Positions 1 through 8,628 of a stretch of 64,000 nucleotides of DNA are shown one piece after another. Origin of the DNA: Rhodopseudomonas faecalis (GTDB lineage Bacteria > Pseudomonadota > Alphaproteobacteria > Rhizobiales > Xanthobacteraceae); assembly GCF_003217325.1 (NCBI RefSeq), contig NZ_QJTI01000012.1, forward strand, positions 57,811-121,810. Direction: 5' to 3'. A program made the position numbers and the translations under genes. Numbering within the stretch: the stretch's first letter is position 1; each line of letters starts with the position of its first letter. Below the pieces are notes generated by a model, which saw only the letters and a list, made by a program, of their open reading frames with translations, ran no database searches and had not been told where the DNA came from.

Positions 1-892
1 CCACCACCCGCTGGCCGAGCGGCACCGAGGGGCCGGGACCGTCAAACCCCACCACCACCTCCAGCACCCGGACATCGACCCGGTCACGCGGCTCATAAGG
101 GGTGGCGCGCCGCGGCCCGAAAGCCTGTCCGATCCGGATCAGCTTGCCGGTCAGCCGGGTGCCTGGGTCGTTTTCAAAGCTGATTTCCACCGGCTGGCCG
201 GTGCGCAGCCGCGGCAGAAACAGTTCTTCGATCTCGGCGCGCACGATGCGCGGCGTGCCCGGCGCAAACAGAAACAGCGGCGTGACATTGAGGGTCGAGA
301 CGCCGTCGCCGGGCCGCACCATGCGGCGCACCACCACGCCGTCGGCCGGCGCCCGCACGGTGCGAAGCGCCAGCTCATAGGCCGCCGACCGCACCTGCGC
401 CTCGGCGGTGACCACTTCGGCGCGGCGCACTTCCAGCTCGGCGGCCTGCAGATCATGCTCCGACACCGCCTGATCATAGATCTTGGTGGAGACCGCGCGG
501 CCGGCGAGCGGCGCGATCCGGTCGCGCTCGCGGCGGGCGGCGGCGAGCCGGACCTCCTGCACTGCGACCGCGGCACGGCGATCGGCAAGCTGGGCGCGGG
601 CAATATCGAGCTGATGCGCCGCCGGCCGATCGTCGAGCACCGCGAGCGGGTCCTGCGCGCGCACCGCCTGGCCTTCTTCCACCAGCACGGTGCTGATCAC
701 GCCGTCGCGCGGCGCGGCGATCTGCACGAGGCCGCCCTCGACATCGATCATGCCGCGCCCGACCGGCACCAGCGGCTGTTGCCCGGCCGCTGGTTCTGAA
801 CTTGATGCGTTGTTAGCGAACGCCAAAGACAGCAAAGCGGCGGTGATCACCGCCAGCGCCGCGCCGGCAATGAGGACAGGACGGGTGATCAT
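1..892 (-). CDS. HlyD/DevB-type membrane fusion protein of an ABC exporter (partial)
   Basis: Periplasmic adaptor that would link an inner-membrane ABC exporter to an outer-membrane channel. The ATG at 892 shares one base with the stop of the ATPase gene (TGATG), so the genes are translationally coupled. Residues 7-26 form one hydrophobic anchor. A lipoyl-like half (DGVISTVLVEEGQ), a charged alpha-hairpin of about 90 residues and the second lipoyl half (RAPADGVVVRRM) follow in the usual HlyD order, then the start of a beta-barrel. About 297 codons are visible and the C-terminus lies beyond base 1. Together with the next two genes it matches the DevBCA glycolipid/peptide exporter type. The substrate cannot be told from sequence. 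Confidence 0.85.
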   Translation of the reverse strand, partial: MITRPVLIAGAALAVITAALLSLAFANNASSSEPAAGQQPLVPVGRGMIDVEGGLVQIAAPRDGVISTVLVEEGQAVRAQDPLAVLDDRPAAHQLDIARAQLADRRAAVAVQEVRLAAARRERDRIAPLAGRAVSTKIYDQAVSEHDLQAAELEVRRAEVVTAEAQVRSAAYELALRTVRAPADGVVVRRMVRPGDGVSTLNVTPLFLFAPGTPRIVRAEIEELFLPRLRTGQPVEISFENDPGTRLTGKLIRIGQAFGPRRATPYEPRDRVDVRVLEVVVGFDGPGPSVPLGQRVV

Positions 893-1650
893 CAGGTCAG
901 CTCCGGCACGACAAGGGGGTCGGGATTGGTAACAGCAGCGTTGCGTTCGTCGGAGGTCAGCACGCCGTCCTCGATCCGTACCACGCGATCAGCATGGGCG
1001 ATCAATCGCGGGTCGTGGCTGACGCACAGCACCGTGGCGCCTTGGGCATGCGCGATCGCGTGCAGCAGCCGCGCGACATTGGCGCCGTTCTCTTTGTCGA
1101 GCGCGCTGGTCGGCTCGTCGGCAAACAGCAATTGCGGATTCTTGGCGATGGCGCGCGCCACCGCGACGCGCTGCTTTTCGCCGCCGGATAGCGCCAGCGG
1201 ATAGAGCGCCGCCTTGTCGCGTAGTCCGACCGCGGCCAGCGCCTCTTCGGCGCGGGTTCGCGCCGCGCCGATCGACAGGCCGGTATATTGCAGCGGCAAC
1301 ACCACCTGTTCGGCCGCGGTCAGCGCCGGAAACAGATTGAAGCCTTGAAACACAAAGCCGCAATGTTCGAGCCGGAACCGGTCGATCGCCTCAAGCGGCT
1401 GATTCCACAAATCACAGCCGAGCGCATGGACCGTGCCGCCGTCGGGCCGCAGCAAGCCGCTCATCACCGCCAGCAAAGTACTTTTGCCGGAGCCCGACGG
1501 GCCGACGATCAAGGTCATCTCGCCGGGCTGCACCGCAAGATCAACGCCGCCGAGCACGCGCGTGGTGATACTGCCGCTGGTGAAGCTGCGGGTGACGGCG
1601 CTGGCGAGCAATGACGCTGGCGCGGAAGGTGTCGCGGCGCGCTTGATCAT
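892..1650 (-). CDS. ABC exporter ATP-binding subunit (DevA/LolD-like)
   Basis: Cytoplasmic ATPase that powers the neighbouring permease. The 252 residues carry Walker A GPSGSGKST (about 50-58), a Q-loop in FVFQGFN, signature LSGGEKQRVAVARA, Walker B LLFADEPTSALD and the H-loop CVSHD, so it should be catalytically competent. The ATG at 1650 overlaps the permease stop by four bases (ATGA). The open frame runs further upstream, but that part is inside the permease gene in another frame. The length and the company of an HlyD protein and a single FtsX-like permease fit DevA/MacB-type exporters rather than importers. Confidence 0.9.
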   Translation of the reverse strand: MIKRAATPSAPASLLASAVTRSFTSGSITTRVLGGVDLAVQPGEMTLIVGPSGSGKSTLLAVMSGLLRPDGGTVHALGCDLWNQPLEAIDRFRLEHCGFVFQGFNLFPALTAAEQVVLPLQYTGLSIGAARTRAEEALAAVGLRDKAALYPLALSGGEKQRVAVARAIAKNPQLLFADEPTSALDKENGANVARLLHAIAHAQGATVLCVSHDPRLIAHADRVVRIEDGVLTSDERNAAVTNPDPLVVPELT

Positions 1651-2846
1651 CGCAGCAGCTCCGCAGGCTCCGTGCGTAGCAGCGGGCCGAGCGACATCAA
1701 GCCTGACACGATACTGACCAGCATCGAGAACAGCGCGGTGCCGAGCACCGCCCACCAGGTCACCGCCACCGCGACGCCGGCGGAAATGGCGATACCGACC
1801 ACCAGTACCGTCGCCAGCGCGGTCACCGCAAAGCCGGCGGCACCGATCCAGGTTGCTTGTTCGAGCACCACCGCGCGTAGCGCCGGCAGTGGCACGCCGA
1901 GCGCGCGCAGCGTGGCGTATTCGCGCAGCGACGACAGCACCGCGGCGCGCAGCGTCTGGCTGGTAATCGCAACGCCGACCAGCAGACCGAGCACGGTCGA
2001 GAACAGAAAGCCGATACCCGTGCCGGATTCCAGCAGCCAATAGAGCTGAGACATTGAGGCGAGCTCATCGGGCGTCATCACCCGGAACAGGCTGCCGCCG
2101 ATCTCGCGGAGTTCCTGACGCACGGCAGTGACGTCCTGGCCTGGCGCTAAGCCGGCCAGCACGTAATGCGGCGTATCGCGGCTGGCACCGCCGCGGATCT
2201 CGCGATAGGTCGCCTCCGAGACAAACACCATGGCGCCGCCGATCGCCCGAAAGCCGGTGGTGACGCCGGCGACCCGTACGCGCCGACCGTCGATCTCGGC
2301 GCCGTCGCGGACATACTCCACGCCGAGCTTGTTGAGATCGGCTTGGTCGACCAGCACGGTGCCGGCCGGCTGCAACGCCTCGCGCAGCTCATCCGGCAGC
2401 GAGCGCGGAAACGCCAGGCTGCCGGGGCTGACATCGAGCGCCACCAGGGTGATCGCCACCCGGGCCCCCTGCGGGCCGCGCCAATCGGCGAAGGCCAGCG
2501 CCAGCCGCTCGGTGCGCTGCACCGCCGGATGGGCACGGACCCGGTTCTCGGCCCGCGGCGACAGCTCACGCGCGAGATCAAACGACGCGACCGTCGGCTC
2601 CACCAGCCACAGATCGGCGGCGGCGTTTTCTACCACCGTGGTGGTGGTGCGGAACATGCCGAGCAAGAGCGCGATCTGCACCAGCACCAGCAGGCCGGAG
2701 AACGCCACCGCGAGCAGCGCGGCGAGATAGCGCCGCCATTCGTACAGCAAGGTGCGCCGCGCCAGCGACACGCGGCCGGTGTCGGCGCGCTCTTTGACGT
2801 TCTGATCAGCGGCGGGAGGGGAGGCGAGAGGGCGCAAGCGGACCAC
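1647..2846 (-). CDS. ABC exporter permease (DevC/FtsX-like)
   Basis: Membrane subunit of the exporter. In 399 residues there is one N-terminal membrane helix (about 41-63), a large periplasmic domain of roughly 200 residues, and three C-terminal helices. This is the FtsX/MacB arrangement also used by DevC. The LWLVEP segment just after the first helix resembles DevC-type permeases. It is the first gene of the leftward unit permease-ATPase-fusion protein and lies divergent from a TetR gene, which probably controls it. The 30 or so polar residues before the first helix may be shorter if a downstream start is used. Confidence 0.85.
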   Translation of the reverse strand: MVRLRPLASPPAADQNVKERADTGRVSLARRTLLYEWRRYLAALLAVAFSGLLVLVQIALLLGMFRTTTTVVENAAADLWLVEPTVASFDLARELSPRAENRVRAHPAVQRTERLALAFADWRGPQGARVAITLVALDVSPGSLAFPRSLPDELREALQPAGTVLVDQADLNKLGVEYVRDGAEIDGRRVRVAGVTTGFRAIGGAMVFVSEATYREIRGGASRDTPHYVLAGLAPGQDVTAVRQELREIGGSLFRVMTPDELASMSQLYWLLESGTGIGFLFSTVLGLLVGVAITSQTLRAAVLSSLREYATLRALGVPLPALRAVVLEQATWIGAAGFAVTALATVLVVGIAISAGVAVAVTWWAVLGTALFSMLVSIVSGLMSLGPLLRTEPAELLR

Positions 2847-2861
2847 CTGAATTAAATAACC

Positions 2862-2873
2862 GAACGATCGCTC
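2862..2873. promoter_or_regulatory. Candidate TetR operator
   Basis: gaacgatcgctc is a near-perfect inverted repeat (10 of 12 positions) centred in the divergent gap between the exporter operon and the TetR gene. Its position suits autoregulation and control of the exporter. No binding data are implied. Confidence 0.35.
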
Positions 2874-2953
2874 TTATATATCCAGCCGGCAATTTCGAGT
2901 AAAGTGGCCGGCGCAACGCACTTTCAGATTTTAGGAACCAGCCTGCCGACGTG

Positions 2954-3652
2954 ATGGACCAAACAAAAACCGATAAGAAATCAGTGACTTCAACCCATAA
3001 AACGGGGCCCGCCCCGGCGCGGCGACGCCCGGGACGGCCGGTTGACCCGGCCGCGCGGGAGCGGCGGATCGCGGCGATCCTGGCCGCGGCCCGGCGCTGT
3101 TTTGCCCGTGATGGATTTTGGAAGGCCTCGATCGGCGACATCTGCCGCGAGGCGGAGATCAGCCCCGGCAATCTGTACCAATATTTCGACAGCAAGGACG
3201 ACATCGTGCTGGCGATGGCCGAGGCCGAGCGGCAGTCGATCCTGGAGCTGCTGCGCGGCTGGCTCGACACCGATGATCTCGCCGCCACCGTCGACAACTA
3301 TTCCGCTCTGGTGTTCCAGGCGCCCGGCCCTGAGCAGCGCGCCGAAGCACGGCTCGCGGTCGAAGTGCTGGCCGAGGCCAGCCGCAACCCGCGTATTGCC
3401 GAAGCTTTCTGCCGCGTCGATGACGATCTGCGCCAGGCGATCGCCGATGCGATCCGCCGCGCCCAGGCCAACGGCACCGTTGACCCGGCATTGCCGCCGG
3501 AGCCGGCGGCAACGGCGATGCTGGCGATCTATGACGGGTTGATTGGCCGGCTGGTGATCGAGCCGGCGGAAGGCTGCGACGCGCTGCTCGCCGCGGCGCG
3601 CTGCGCGGCACAGGCGCTACTGCGCCGGCCACCCACCGCGGGTTCAAGCTGA
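2954..3652 (+). CDS. TetR/AcrR-family transcriptional regulator
   Basis: Probable local repressor of the divergent exporter. After a basic, low-complexity N-terminus (about 30 residues) comes the TetR helix-turn-helix with the family hallmark DICREAEISPGNLYQYFDSK. An all-helical ligand/dimer domain occupies the rest of 232 residues. A GTG directly precedes the ATG at 2954; the ATG is preferred. The effector is unknown. The divergent arrangement with an efflux-type ABC system is typical of TetR pairs that sense the exported compound or a membrane stress. Confidence 0.85.
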   Translation: MDQTKTDKKSVTSTHKTGPAPARRRPGRPVDPAARERRIAAILAAARRCFARDGFWKASIGDICREAEISPGNLYQYFDSKDDIVLAMAEAERQSILELLRGWLDTDDLAATVDNYSALVFQAPGPEQRAEARLAVEVLAEASRNPRIAEAFCRVDDDLRQAIADAIRRAQANGTVDPALPPEPAATAMLAIYDGLIGRLVIEPAEGCDALLAAARCAAQALLRRPPTAGSS

Positions 3653-3761
3653 CGGCCGCGATTAGTTCGGGCTCGATGTAGCCCGGATGGCGCGCAGCGC
3701 AATCCGGGGCCGTCAGGTCCGCGAGGCAATACCAACGGCGATTGACACCAACCACTCCGCA

Positions 3762-3852
3762 CGTCATGGCCGGGCTCCGTCCCGGCCATCCACGTCTTTG
3801 ATCTTGCAGCGCTTTCAAGACGTGGATACCCGCGACAAGCGCGGGCATGACG
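3762..3852. repeat. Dispersed double-palindrome repeat (copy 1)
   Basis: Two hairpins, catggccggg...cccggccat and acccgcg...cgcgggc, are linked by cacgtctt/aagacgtg. The same design recurs in intergenic gaps across the window. This copy separates the TetR gene from the convergent ABC-F gene and could act as a transcription or mRNA boundary. Apart from it, nothing is seen between 3653 and 3936. Confidence 0.8.
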
Positions 3853-3936
3853 GTCAATGGTAGGAGCCGCTGGTATAAGAACCTGGATTTCGCTGCGCTT
3901 CATCCAGGCTACGAGACTATTCGTTCGGCAGCGCTG

Positions 3937-5559
3937 TTAGTTCAACAATCCCGGCGCCTCATGGCCGGTGCGCGACACATATTCGGTGTAGCCGCCGCCA
4001 TAGGCGTGCACGCCTTCCGGCGTCAGTTCGAGCACGCGGTTCGATAGTTCGGCCAGGAAGTGACGGTCATGCGACACGAACAGCATGGCGCCTTCAAACT
4101 GCGCCAGCGCGGTGATCAGCATTTCCTTGGTCGCCATGTCGAGATGGTTGGTCGGTTCGTCCAGCACCAGGAAGTTCGGCGGGTCGTACAGCATCTTGGC
4201 CATCACCAGCCGCGCCTTCTCGCCGCCCGACAGCACCCGGCATTTCTTCTCGACGTCGTCGCCAGAGAAACCGAAGCAGCCGGCGAGCGCGCGCAGCGAG
4301 CCCTGGCCAGCCTGCGGAAACCACTCTTCCAGCGACTCGAACACGGTGAGTTCGCCGTCGATCAGGTCCATGGCGTGCTGCGCGAAGTAACCCATCTTGA
4401 CGCTGGCGCCGATCGTCACCGTGCCCTGATCCGGCTCGGTACTACCCGCGACCAGCTTGAGCAGCGTCGATTTGCCGGCGCCGTTGACACCCATCACGCA
4501 CCAGCGCTCACGGCGCCGCACCTGGAAATCAAGCCCGTCATAGATGCAGCGGCTACCATATTGCTTATGGATGCCGGCCAGCGTCACCACGTCTTCACCG
4601 CAGCGCGGTGCCGGCGGGAAATCGAACGCGATCACCTGGCGGCGGCGCGGCGGCTCGACCTTTTCGATCTTTTCCAGCTTCTTGACCCGGCTCTGCACCT
4701 GGGCGGCGTGCGAGGCGCGCGCCTTGAAGCGCTCGATGAAGCTGATTTCCTTGGCCAGCATCGCCTGCTGGCGCTCGAACTGCGCCTGCTGCTGCTTGTC
4801 GGCGAGCGCGCGCTGCTGAGCATAGAACTCGTAGTCGCCGGAATAGGAGGTGAGCGTGCCGCCGTCGATCTCGATGATCTTGGTGACGATGCGGTTCATG
4901 AACTCGCGGTCATGCGAGGTCATCAGCAGCGCGCCGTCATAGCCCTTCAAGAACTGTTCGAGCCAGATCAGGCTTTCGATGTCGAGGTGGTTCGACGGTT
5001 CGTCGAGCAGCATCACGTCGGGCCGCATCAACAGAATGCGGGCCAGCGCCACGCGCATCTTCCAGCCGCCGGACAATTTGCCGACGTCGCCGTCCATCAT
5101 TTCCTGGCTAAAGCTGAGGCCGGCCAGCACCTCGCGGGCGCGGCCTTCGAGCGCGTAACCGTCGAGCTCCTCAAAACGGTGCTGCACCTCGCCATAGCGC
5201 TCGATGATCTGGTCCATCTCGTCGGCGCGGTCGGGATCGGCCATCGCCTGTTCGAGTTCGCGCAGCTCGGCGGCGACTTCGCTGACCGGGCCGGCGCCAT
5301 TCATCACCTCGGCGACCGCGCTGCGGCCGGACATCTCGCCGACATCCTGGTTGAAATAGCCGATTGAAATGCCGCGATCGATCGAGACCTGGCCCTCGTC
5401 GGGCTGTTCGCCGCCGGTGATCAGCCGGAACAAAGTGGTTTTGCCGGCGCCGTTCGGGCCGACCAGCCCGATCTTTTCGCCGCGCAGCAGCACGGCCGAG
5501 GCCTCAATGAACAGGATCTGATGGCCGTTCTGCTTGGAGATGTTGTCGAGACGGATCAT
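3937..5559 (-). CDS. ABC-F family ATPase (Uup/YbiT-like)
   Basis: Soluble protein of 540 residues with two ABC cassettes and no membrane helices, as in ABC-F translation factors that bind the ribosomal E site. Cassette 1 has GPNGAGKTT (about 34-42), signature KLSGGWKMRVALA and LLLDEPSNHLD. The linker of charged helices follows (about 240-310). Cassette 2 has GVNGAGKST, LSGGEKARLVMA and VLDEPTNHLD. Both catalytic glutamates are present. It is a single gene followed by a repeat. Assignment to Uup, YbiT or EttA is not possible by eye, though the sequence is closest in style to YbiT. Confidence 0.9.
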   Translation of the reverse strand: MIRLDNISKQNGHQILFIEASAVLLRGEKIGLVGPNGAGKTTLFRLITGGEQPDEGQVSIDRGISIGYFNQDVGEMSGRSAVAEVMNGAGPVSEVAAELRELEQAMADPDRADEMDQIIERYGEVQHRFEELDGYALEGRAREVLAGLSFSQEMMDGDVGKLSGGWKMRVALARILLMRPDVMLLDEPSNHLDIESLIWLEQFLKGYDGALLMTSHDREFMNRIVTKIIEIDGGTLTSYSGDYEFYAQQRALADKQQQAQFERQQAMLAKEISFIERFKARASHAAQVQSRVKKLEKIEKVEPPRRRQVIAFDFPPAPRCGEDVVTLAGIHKQYGSRCIYDGLDFQVRRRERWCVMGVNGAGKSTLLKLVAGSTEPDQGTVTIGASVKMGYFAQHAMDLIDGELTVFESLEEWFPQAGQGSLRALAGCFGFSGDDVEKKCRVLSGGEKARLVMAKMLYDPPNFLVLDEPTNHLDMATKEMLITALAQFEGAMLFVSHDRHFLAELSNRVLELTPEGVHAYGGGYTEYVSRTGHEAPGLLN

Positions 5560-5662
5560 GGCACCGGCGAGGAATTAAAGAAGGAAGGCGCGGCCTTAGC
5601 CGGTTTGCCGGTGGCAGGGAAGGGGCGGACGCGCAATCCGCACCCGTGAGCGGGCAAAAAGC

Positions 5663-6052
5663 TCAACCGCTGATCACATCGCCTTCGCAGAACAGCCAGC
5701 GGCCCTTGCGCATCCGGAACCTGGAGCGCTCGTGGTGGCGCGCCTCCGGGTTGGGACCGCGCCGAAACCGCGCGATGAATTCCACGGTGCCCTCTTTGCC
5801 ATTGTCGGAGGCGGCGAGCACCTGCAGCCCGGTGAACAGGCTGGAGCTCATCCAGTCGCAATTGGCGGCGTGGGAGAATTCGTCGCGGTATTTCGGGTCG
5901 GTGGTGTCCCAGACATAGTCGAAATTGCTGGTGGCAAACGCGGTGTAGCGCGAGCGCATCAGCGCTTCCGGCGAGGCGGCAGCCGCCCGCCCGGCGAGCA
6001 GCGGCTCGCAGCATTGCTCATAGGGTTTACCGGAGCAGCAGGGGCATTCCAT
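5663..6052 (-). CDS. YchJ-like SEC-C motif protein (UPF0225)
   Basis: Small protein of 129 residues. The N-terminus CPCCSGKPYEQCC is a SEC-C type zinc motif, and the rest is the NTF2-like YchJ domain (RSRYTAFATSNFDYVWDT; the end WLFCEGDVISG is typical of the family). The ATG at 6052 is chosen because the conserved region begins at once with MECPCC; longer versions add unrelated residues. The function of the family is unknown. It stands alone, upstream of the ABC-F gene on the same strand with about 100 bases between them. Confidence 0.85.
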   Translation of the reverse strand: MECPCCSGKPYEQCCEPLLAGRAAAASPEALMRSRYTAFATSNFDYVWDTTDPKYRDEFSHAANCDWMSSSLFTGLQVLAASDNGKEGTVEFIARFRRGPNPEARHHERSRFRMRKGRWLFCEGDVISG

Positions 6053-6150
6053 CGCCAAAAACCTCGCCTCATCTGCAGATGCGGCGCAAAACCGCATTGT
6101 TTCCCTACAGCTTCGGTTCTGCGAACGAACCAAAGCTGTAGTCTATTGTT

Positions 6151-6203
6151 TTGACGCATTTTCTTGACGCGAACCGATAGCCACTTCGCTTGAAAACGCT
6201 TTA
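6151..6203. repeat. Intergenic element with core acgcattttcttgacgc (copy 1)
   Basis: An approximately 50-base element running gacgcattttcttgacgc, then gaaccgatagccacttcgct, then tgaaaacgct. A second, 80%-like copy lies at 25172-25226. It is short, has no coding potential and sits just upstream of genes in both places. Confidence 0.7.
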
Positions 6204-6345
6204 ACCTCCGCAGCCGACCACGTCACGCTGATCAATGGTCGAGCGCGGCACGCTTTCCGGCGCTTGCCGGATAGAACTGGTTTCCGCTGCCGGCTATACC
6301 TCGCGCACGCGACCACCCAGCACGCCCCAGCCGCCGAGTTTGCTC

Positions 6346-6774
6346 ATGAAAATCCTGCGCCACCGCCTTGAGTTTGCCACCACCGCGCCGATCCAGATCA
6401 TCGACGTCACCGCGCAGGTGCGCGACTGGCTGGCCGCGACCGGCGTCAAGGACGGGCTGTTGACGCTGATCTCGCTGCACACCACCGCGCGCATCAATGT
6501 CAATGAGCGCGAGACCCAGCTCGAACGCGACATCATCACCTTCTTGAAGCGTTTCGTGCCGCGCGACGGCGACTATTTGCACAATCTTGAGCCGATCGAC
6601 GGCCGCGACAACGCCCATTCGCATCTGATCGGGCTGTTGATGAACTCCTCGGAAACCATTCCGGTGGCGGGCGGCGCGCTGGTGCTCGGCGAATGGCAAT
6701 CGATCTTCTTCATCGAACTCGATGGACCGCGCCCAAAGCGCGGCATTGAACTGCAGCTTTTGGGAAACGACTGA
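6346..6774 (+). CDS. YjbQ family protein (UPF0047, secondary thiamine-phosphate synthase type)
   Basis: Compact beta-rich protein of 142 residues. Family marks are [13 protein letters not shown], an HNLE patch, the DNAHSHL motif and [16 protein letters not shown]. The conserved histidines ([13 protein letters not shown]) probably bind a metal. E. coli YjbQ has weak thiamine-phosphate synthase activity, but the true role is unclear. The ATG at 6346 fits the family start; an earlier ATG adds about 37 residues without similarity. The stop lies only four bases before the RuBisCO-like gene, so the two are almost certainly co-transcribed. Confidence 0.88.
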   Translation: MKILRHRLEFATTAPIQIIDVTAQVRDWLAATGVKDGLLTLISLHTTARINVNERETQLERDIITFLKRFVPRDGDYLHNLEPIDGRDNAHSHLIGLLMNSSETIPVAGGALVLGEWQSIFFIELDGPRPKRGIELQLLGND

Positions 6775-6778
6775 AGTC

Positions 6779-8074
6779 ATGACACCGGACGATATCGACG
6801 GCTTTTACGCCAAACGCGCCGATCTCAATCTTGAGGACTATATCGAGCTCGATTTCGAGTTCGAATGCGTCGGCGATCCGCGCGAGGCGGCGGCGCATCT
6901 GTGCAGCGAGCAATCCACCGCGCAGTGGCACCGCGTCGGCATCGACGAAGATTTTAGGCCGCGCTTTGCCGCCAAGGTGCTGGAATTGTCGGCCGAGCCG
7001 CGTTCCGGTTTCAGCATTGCGGTGGAATGCGCGGTGCGCGGCCAGGTCCATGCCTGCCGGGCGACCATCGCCCATCCGCATGGCAATTTCGGCCCGCGCT
7101 TTCCCAATCTGTTGTCGGCGGTGTGCGGCGAGGGCGTGTTCTTCGCGCCGGGCATCCCGTTGATCCGGCTGCAGGATATCCGCTTTCCGGACAGTTTTCT
7201 GGCCGCATTCCCCGGCCCGCAATTCGGCATCGCCGGGCTGCGGCAGCGGTTACAGGCCTTTGACCGGCCGATCTTCTTTGGCGTCATCAAGCCCAATATC
7301 GGCCTGCCGGCGGCGCCGTTTGCCGAACTGGGCTATCAGAGCTGGCTGGGCGGGCTCGACATCGCCAAGGACGACGAGATGCTCGCCGATATTCCCTGGT
7401 GCCCGCTTGAGGAGCGCGCCGCCGCGCTCGGCGAGGCGCGGCGCCGCGCCGAACAGGAAACCGGCGTGCCGAAAATCTACCTCGCCAATATCACCGACGA
7501 GGTCGATCGCCTGGTCGAGCTGCACGATATGGCAGTCGCCAAGGGCGCCAACGCGCTGATGATCAACACCATGCCGGTCGGGCTGTCGGGCGTGCGCATG
7601 CTGCGCAAGCACGCGACCGTGCCGCTGATCGCGCATTTCCCGTTCATCGCCTCGTTCAGCCGGCTCGCCGGCTATGGCATCCACTCGCGGGTGATCACCC
7701 GCTTGCAGCGGATGGCCGGCTACGACGTGGTGATCATGCCCGGCTTCGGCCCGCGCATGATGACCCCGGAGCAGGAGGTGCTGGACTGCGTGCGCGCTTG
7801 CCTCGAGCCGATGGGGCCGATCAAGCCCTGTCTGCCGGTGCCGGGCGGCAGCGACAACGCGCTGACGCTGGAAGGGGTGTATCGCAAGGTCGGCAGCGCC
7901 GATTTCGGCTTCGTGCCGGGGCGCGGCGTGTTCAGCCATCCGATGGGACCGGCTGGCGGCGCGGCCAGCATCCGCCAGGCCTGGGACGCGATCTCAAAAG
8001 GCATTCCGGTCGCCGACTACGCCAAAGACCATCCGGAGCTGCGCGCGGCGTTCGAGGCTTTTGGCAAGCGCTGA
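6779..8074 (+). CDS. RuBisCO-like protein (form IV)
   Basis: A 431-residue RuBisCO large-subunit homologue that should not fix CO2. The N-terminal domain and the TIM barrel are intact. The lysine of IKPNIG (K171, counterpart of catalytic K175) and the metal-site triad [10 protein letters not shown] (K197, D199, E200) are kept. H286 is retained, but the R295 position is Phe, the H327 position is Met320, loop 6 reads PGFGPRMM without the usual lysine, and SGG is PGG. Known form IV proteins act as enolases or isomerases in methionine salvage or sulfur metabolism. The length and residue pattern recall the second RLP of R. palustris (the IV-Photo group), a tentative match. The substrate is unknown. 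Confidence 0.92.
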   Translation: MTPDDIDGFYAKRADLNLEDYIELDFEFECVGDPREAAAHLCSEQSTAQWHRVGIDEDFRPRFAAKVLELSAEPRSGFSIAVECAVRGQVHACRATIAHPHGNFGPRFPNLLSAVCGEGVFFAPGIPLIRLQDIRFPDSFLAAFPGPQFGIAGLRQRLQAFDRPIFFGVIKPNIGLPAAPFAELGYQSWLGGLDIAKDDEMLADIPWCPLEERAAALGEARRRAEQETGVPKIYLANITDEVDRLVELHDMAVAKGANALMINTMPVGLSGVRMLRKHATVPLIAHFPFIASFSRLAGYGIHSRVITRLQRMAGYDVVIMPGFGPRMMTPEQEVLDCVRACLEPMGPIKPCLPVPGGSDNALTLEGVYRKVGSADFGFVPGRGVFSHPMGPAGGAASIRQAWDAISKGIPVADYAKDHPELRAAFEAFGKR

Positions 8075-8093
8075 TCGCGCGATCCAATATTCG

Positions 8094-8184
8094 GCGTCAT
8101 GCCCGGGCTTGTCCCGGGCATCTACGTCTTAACGCATCGCTGCGCTTGGGTTCGTGGATGGCCGGGTCGAGCCCGGCCATGACG
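8094..8184. repeat. Dispersed double-palindrome repeat (copy 2)
   Basis: gtcatgcccgggcttgtccc begins the left hairpin and ggccgggtcgagcccggcc forms the right one, with the shared tacgtctt and cgtggat linkers. It lies between the convergent RLP and small membrane protein genes and may serve both as a 3' boundary. Confidence 0.8.
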
Positions 8185-8208
8185 GGTCACGGGTGGGGAT
8201 AGCGCCGG

Positions 8209-8517
8209 TCAGCCGCGCTTCTGCAAATAAGGCCGCAGCACACCGGCGACCAGGCCGGCAGCGAGCAGCAGCCCGACCACCGGAATCCACAGCAGGAACG
8301 CGCCGACCATGAACACCAGCACGGCGATGATCACCAGGCCGAGGATCAGCGCCAGCAAGAACATGCCGAACGGGCCGATCTTGGCGACATAGACCCGCTG
8401 GCCGGTGAGCGGATCGATATAGGACTGGCCGCGCTCAGGATCATAGCTCTGGCCGGGCGGAATGATCTCCGGCTCGGCGCGCGGCGGGTCGGCCCTTCTA
8501 AAATTGTCGTCGCTCAT
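8209..8517 (-). CDS. Small membrane protein of unknown function
   Basis: 102 residues. The N-terminal half is polar and proline-rich (PPGQSYDPERGQSYIDPLTGQ). The C-terminal half has two hydrophobic helices (MFLLALILGLVIIAVLVFMV and LLWIPVVGLLLAAGLVAGVL) and a short basic tail. The ATG at 8517 is favoured by the ribosome site aaagg seven bases upstream. No functional family is recognised. It follows the vWA-protein unit (which ends at 8629 on the same strand) by about 110 bases and may have its own promoter. Confidence 0.7.
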   Translation of the reverse strand: MSDDNFRRADPPRAEPEIIPPGQSYDPERGQSYIDPLTGQRVYVAKIGPFGMFLLALILGLVIIAVLVFMVGAFLLWIPVVGLLLAAGLVAGVLRPYLQKRG

Positions 8518-8628
8518 CTCGCGCCTTTGCATCGCGTGAACTGTAATGACCACAGCATAGCAGCATCAAAGCGCTCCGGTTGCGGCAATTTGTCGACCAC
8601 AGATCGCCGCCGCGGCATGAGGCCGCTC

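Noticed and set aside
4060..5367. 435-codon open frame on the + strand opposite the ABC-F gene
   Set aside because: It runs antisense to a complete gene with all ABC motifs, is rich in His/Gln/Arg from antisense GC-rich codons and shows no family motif.
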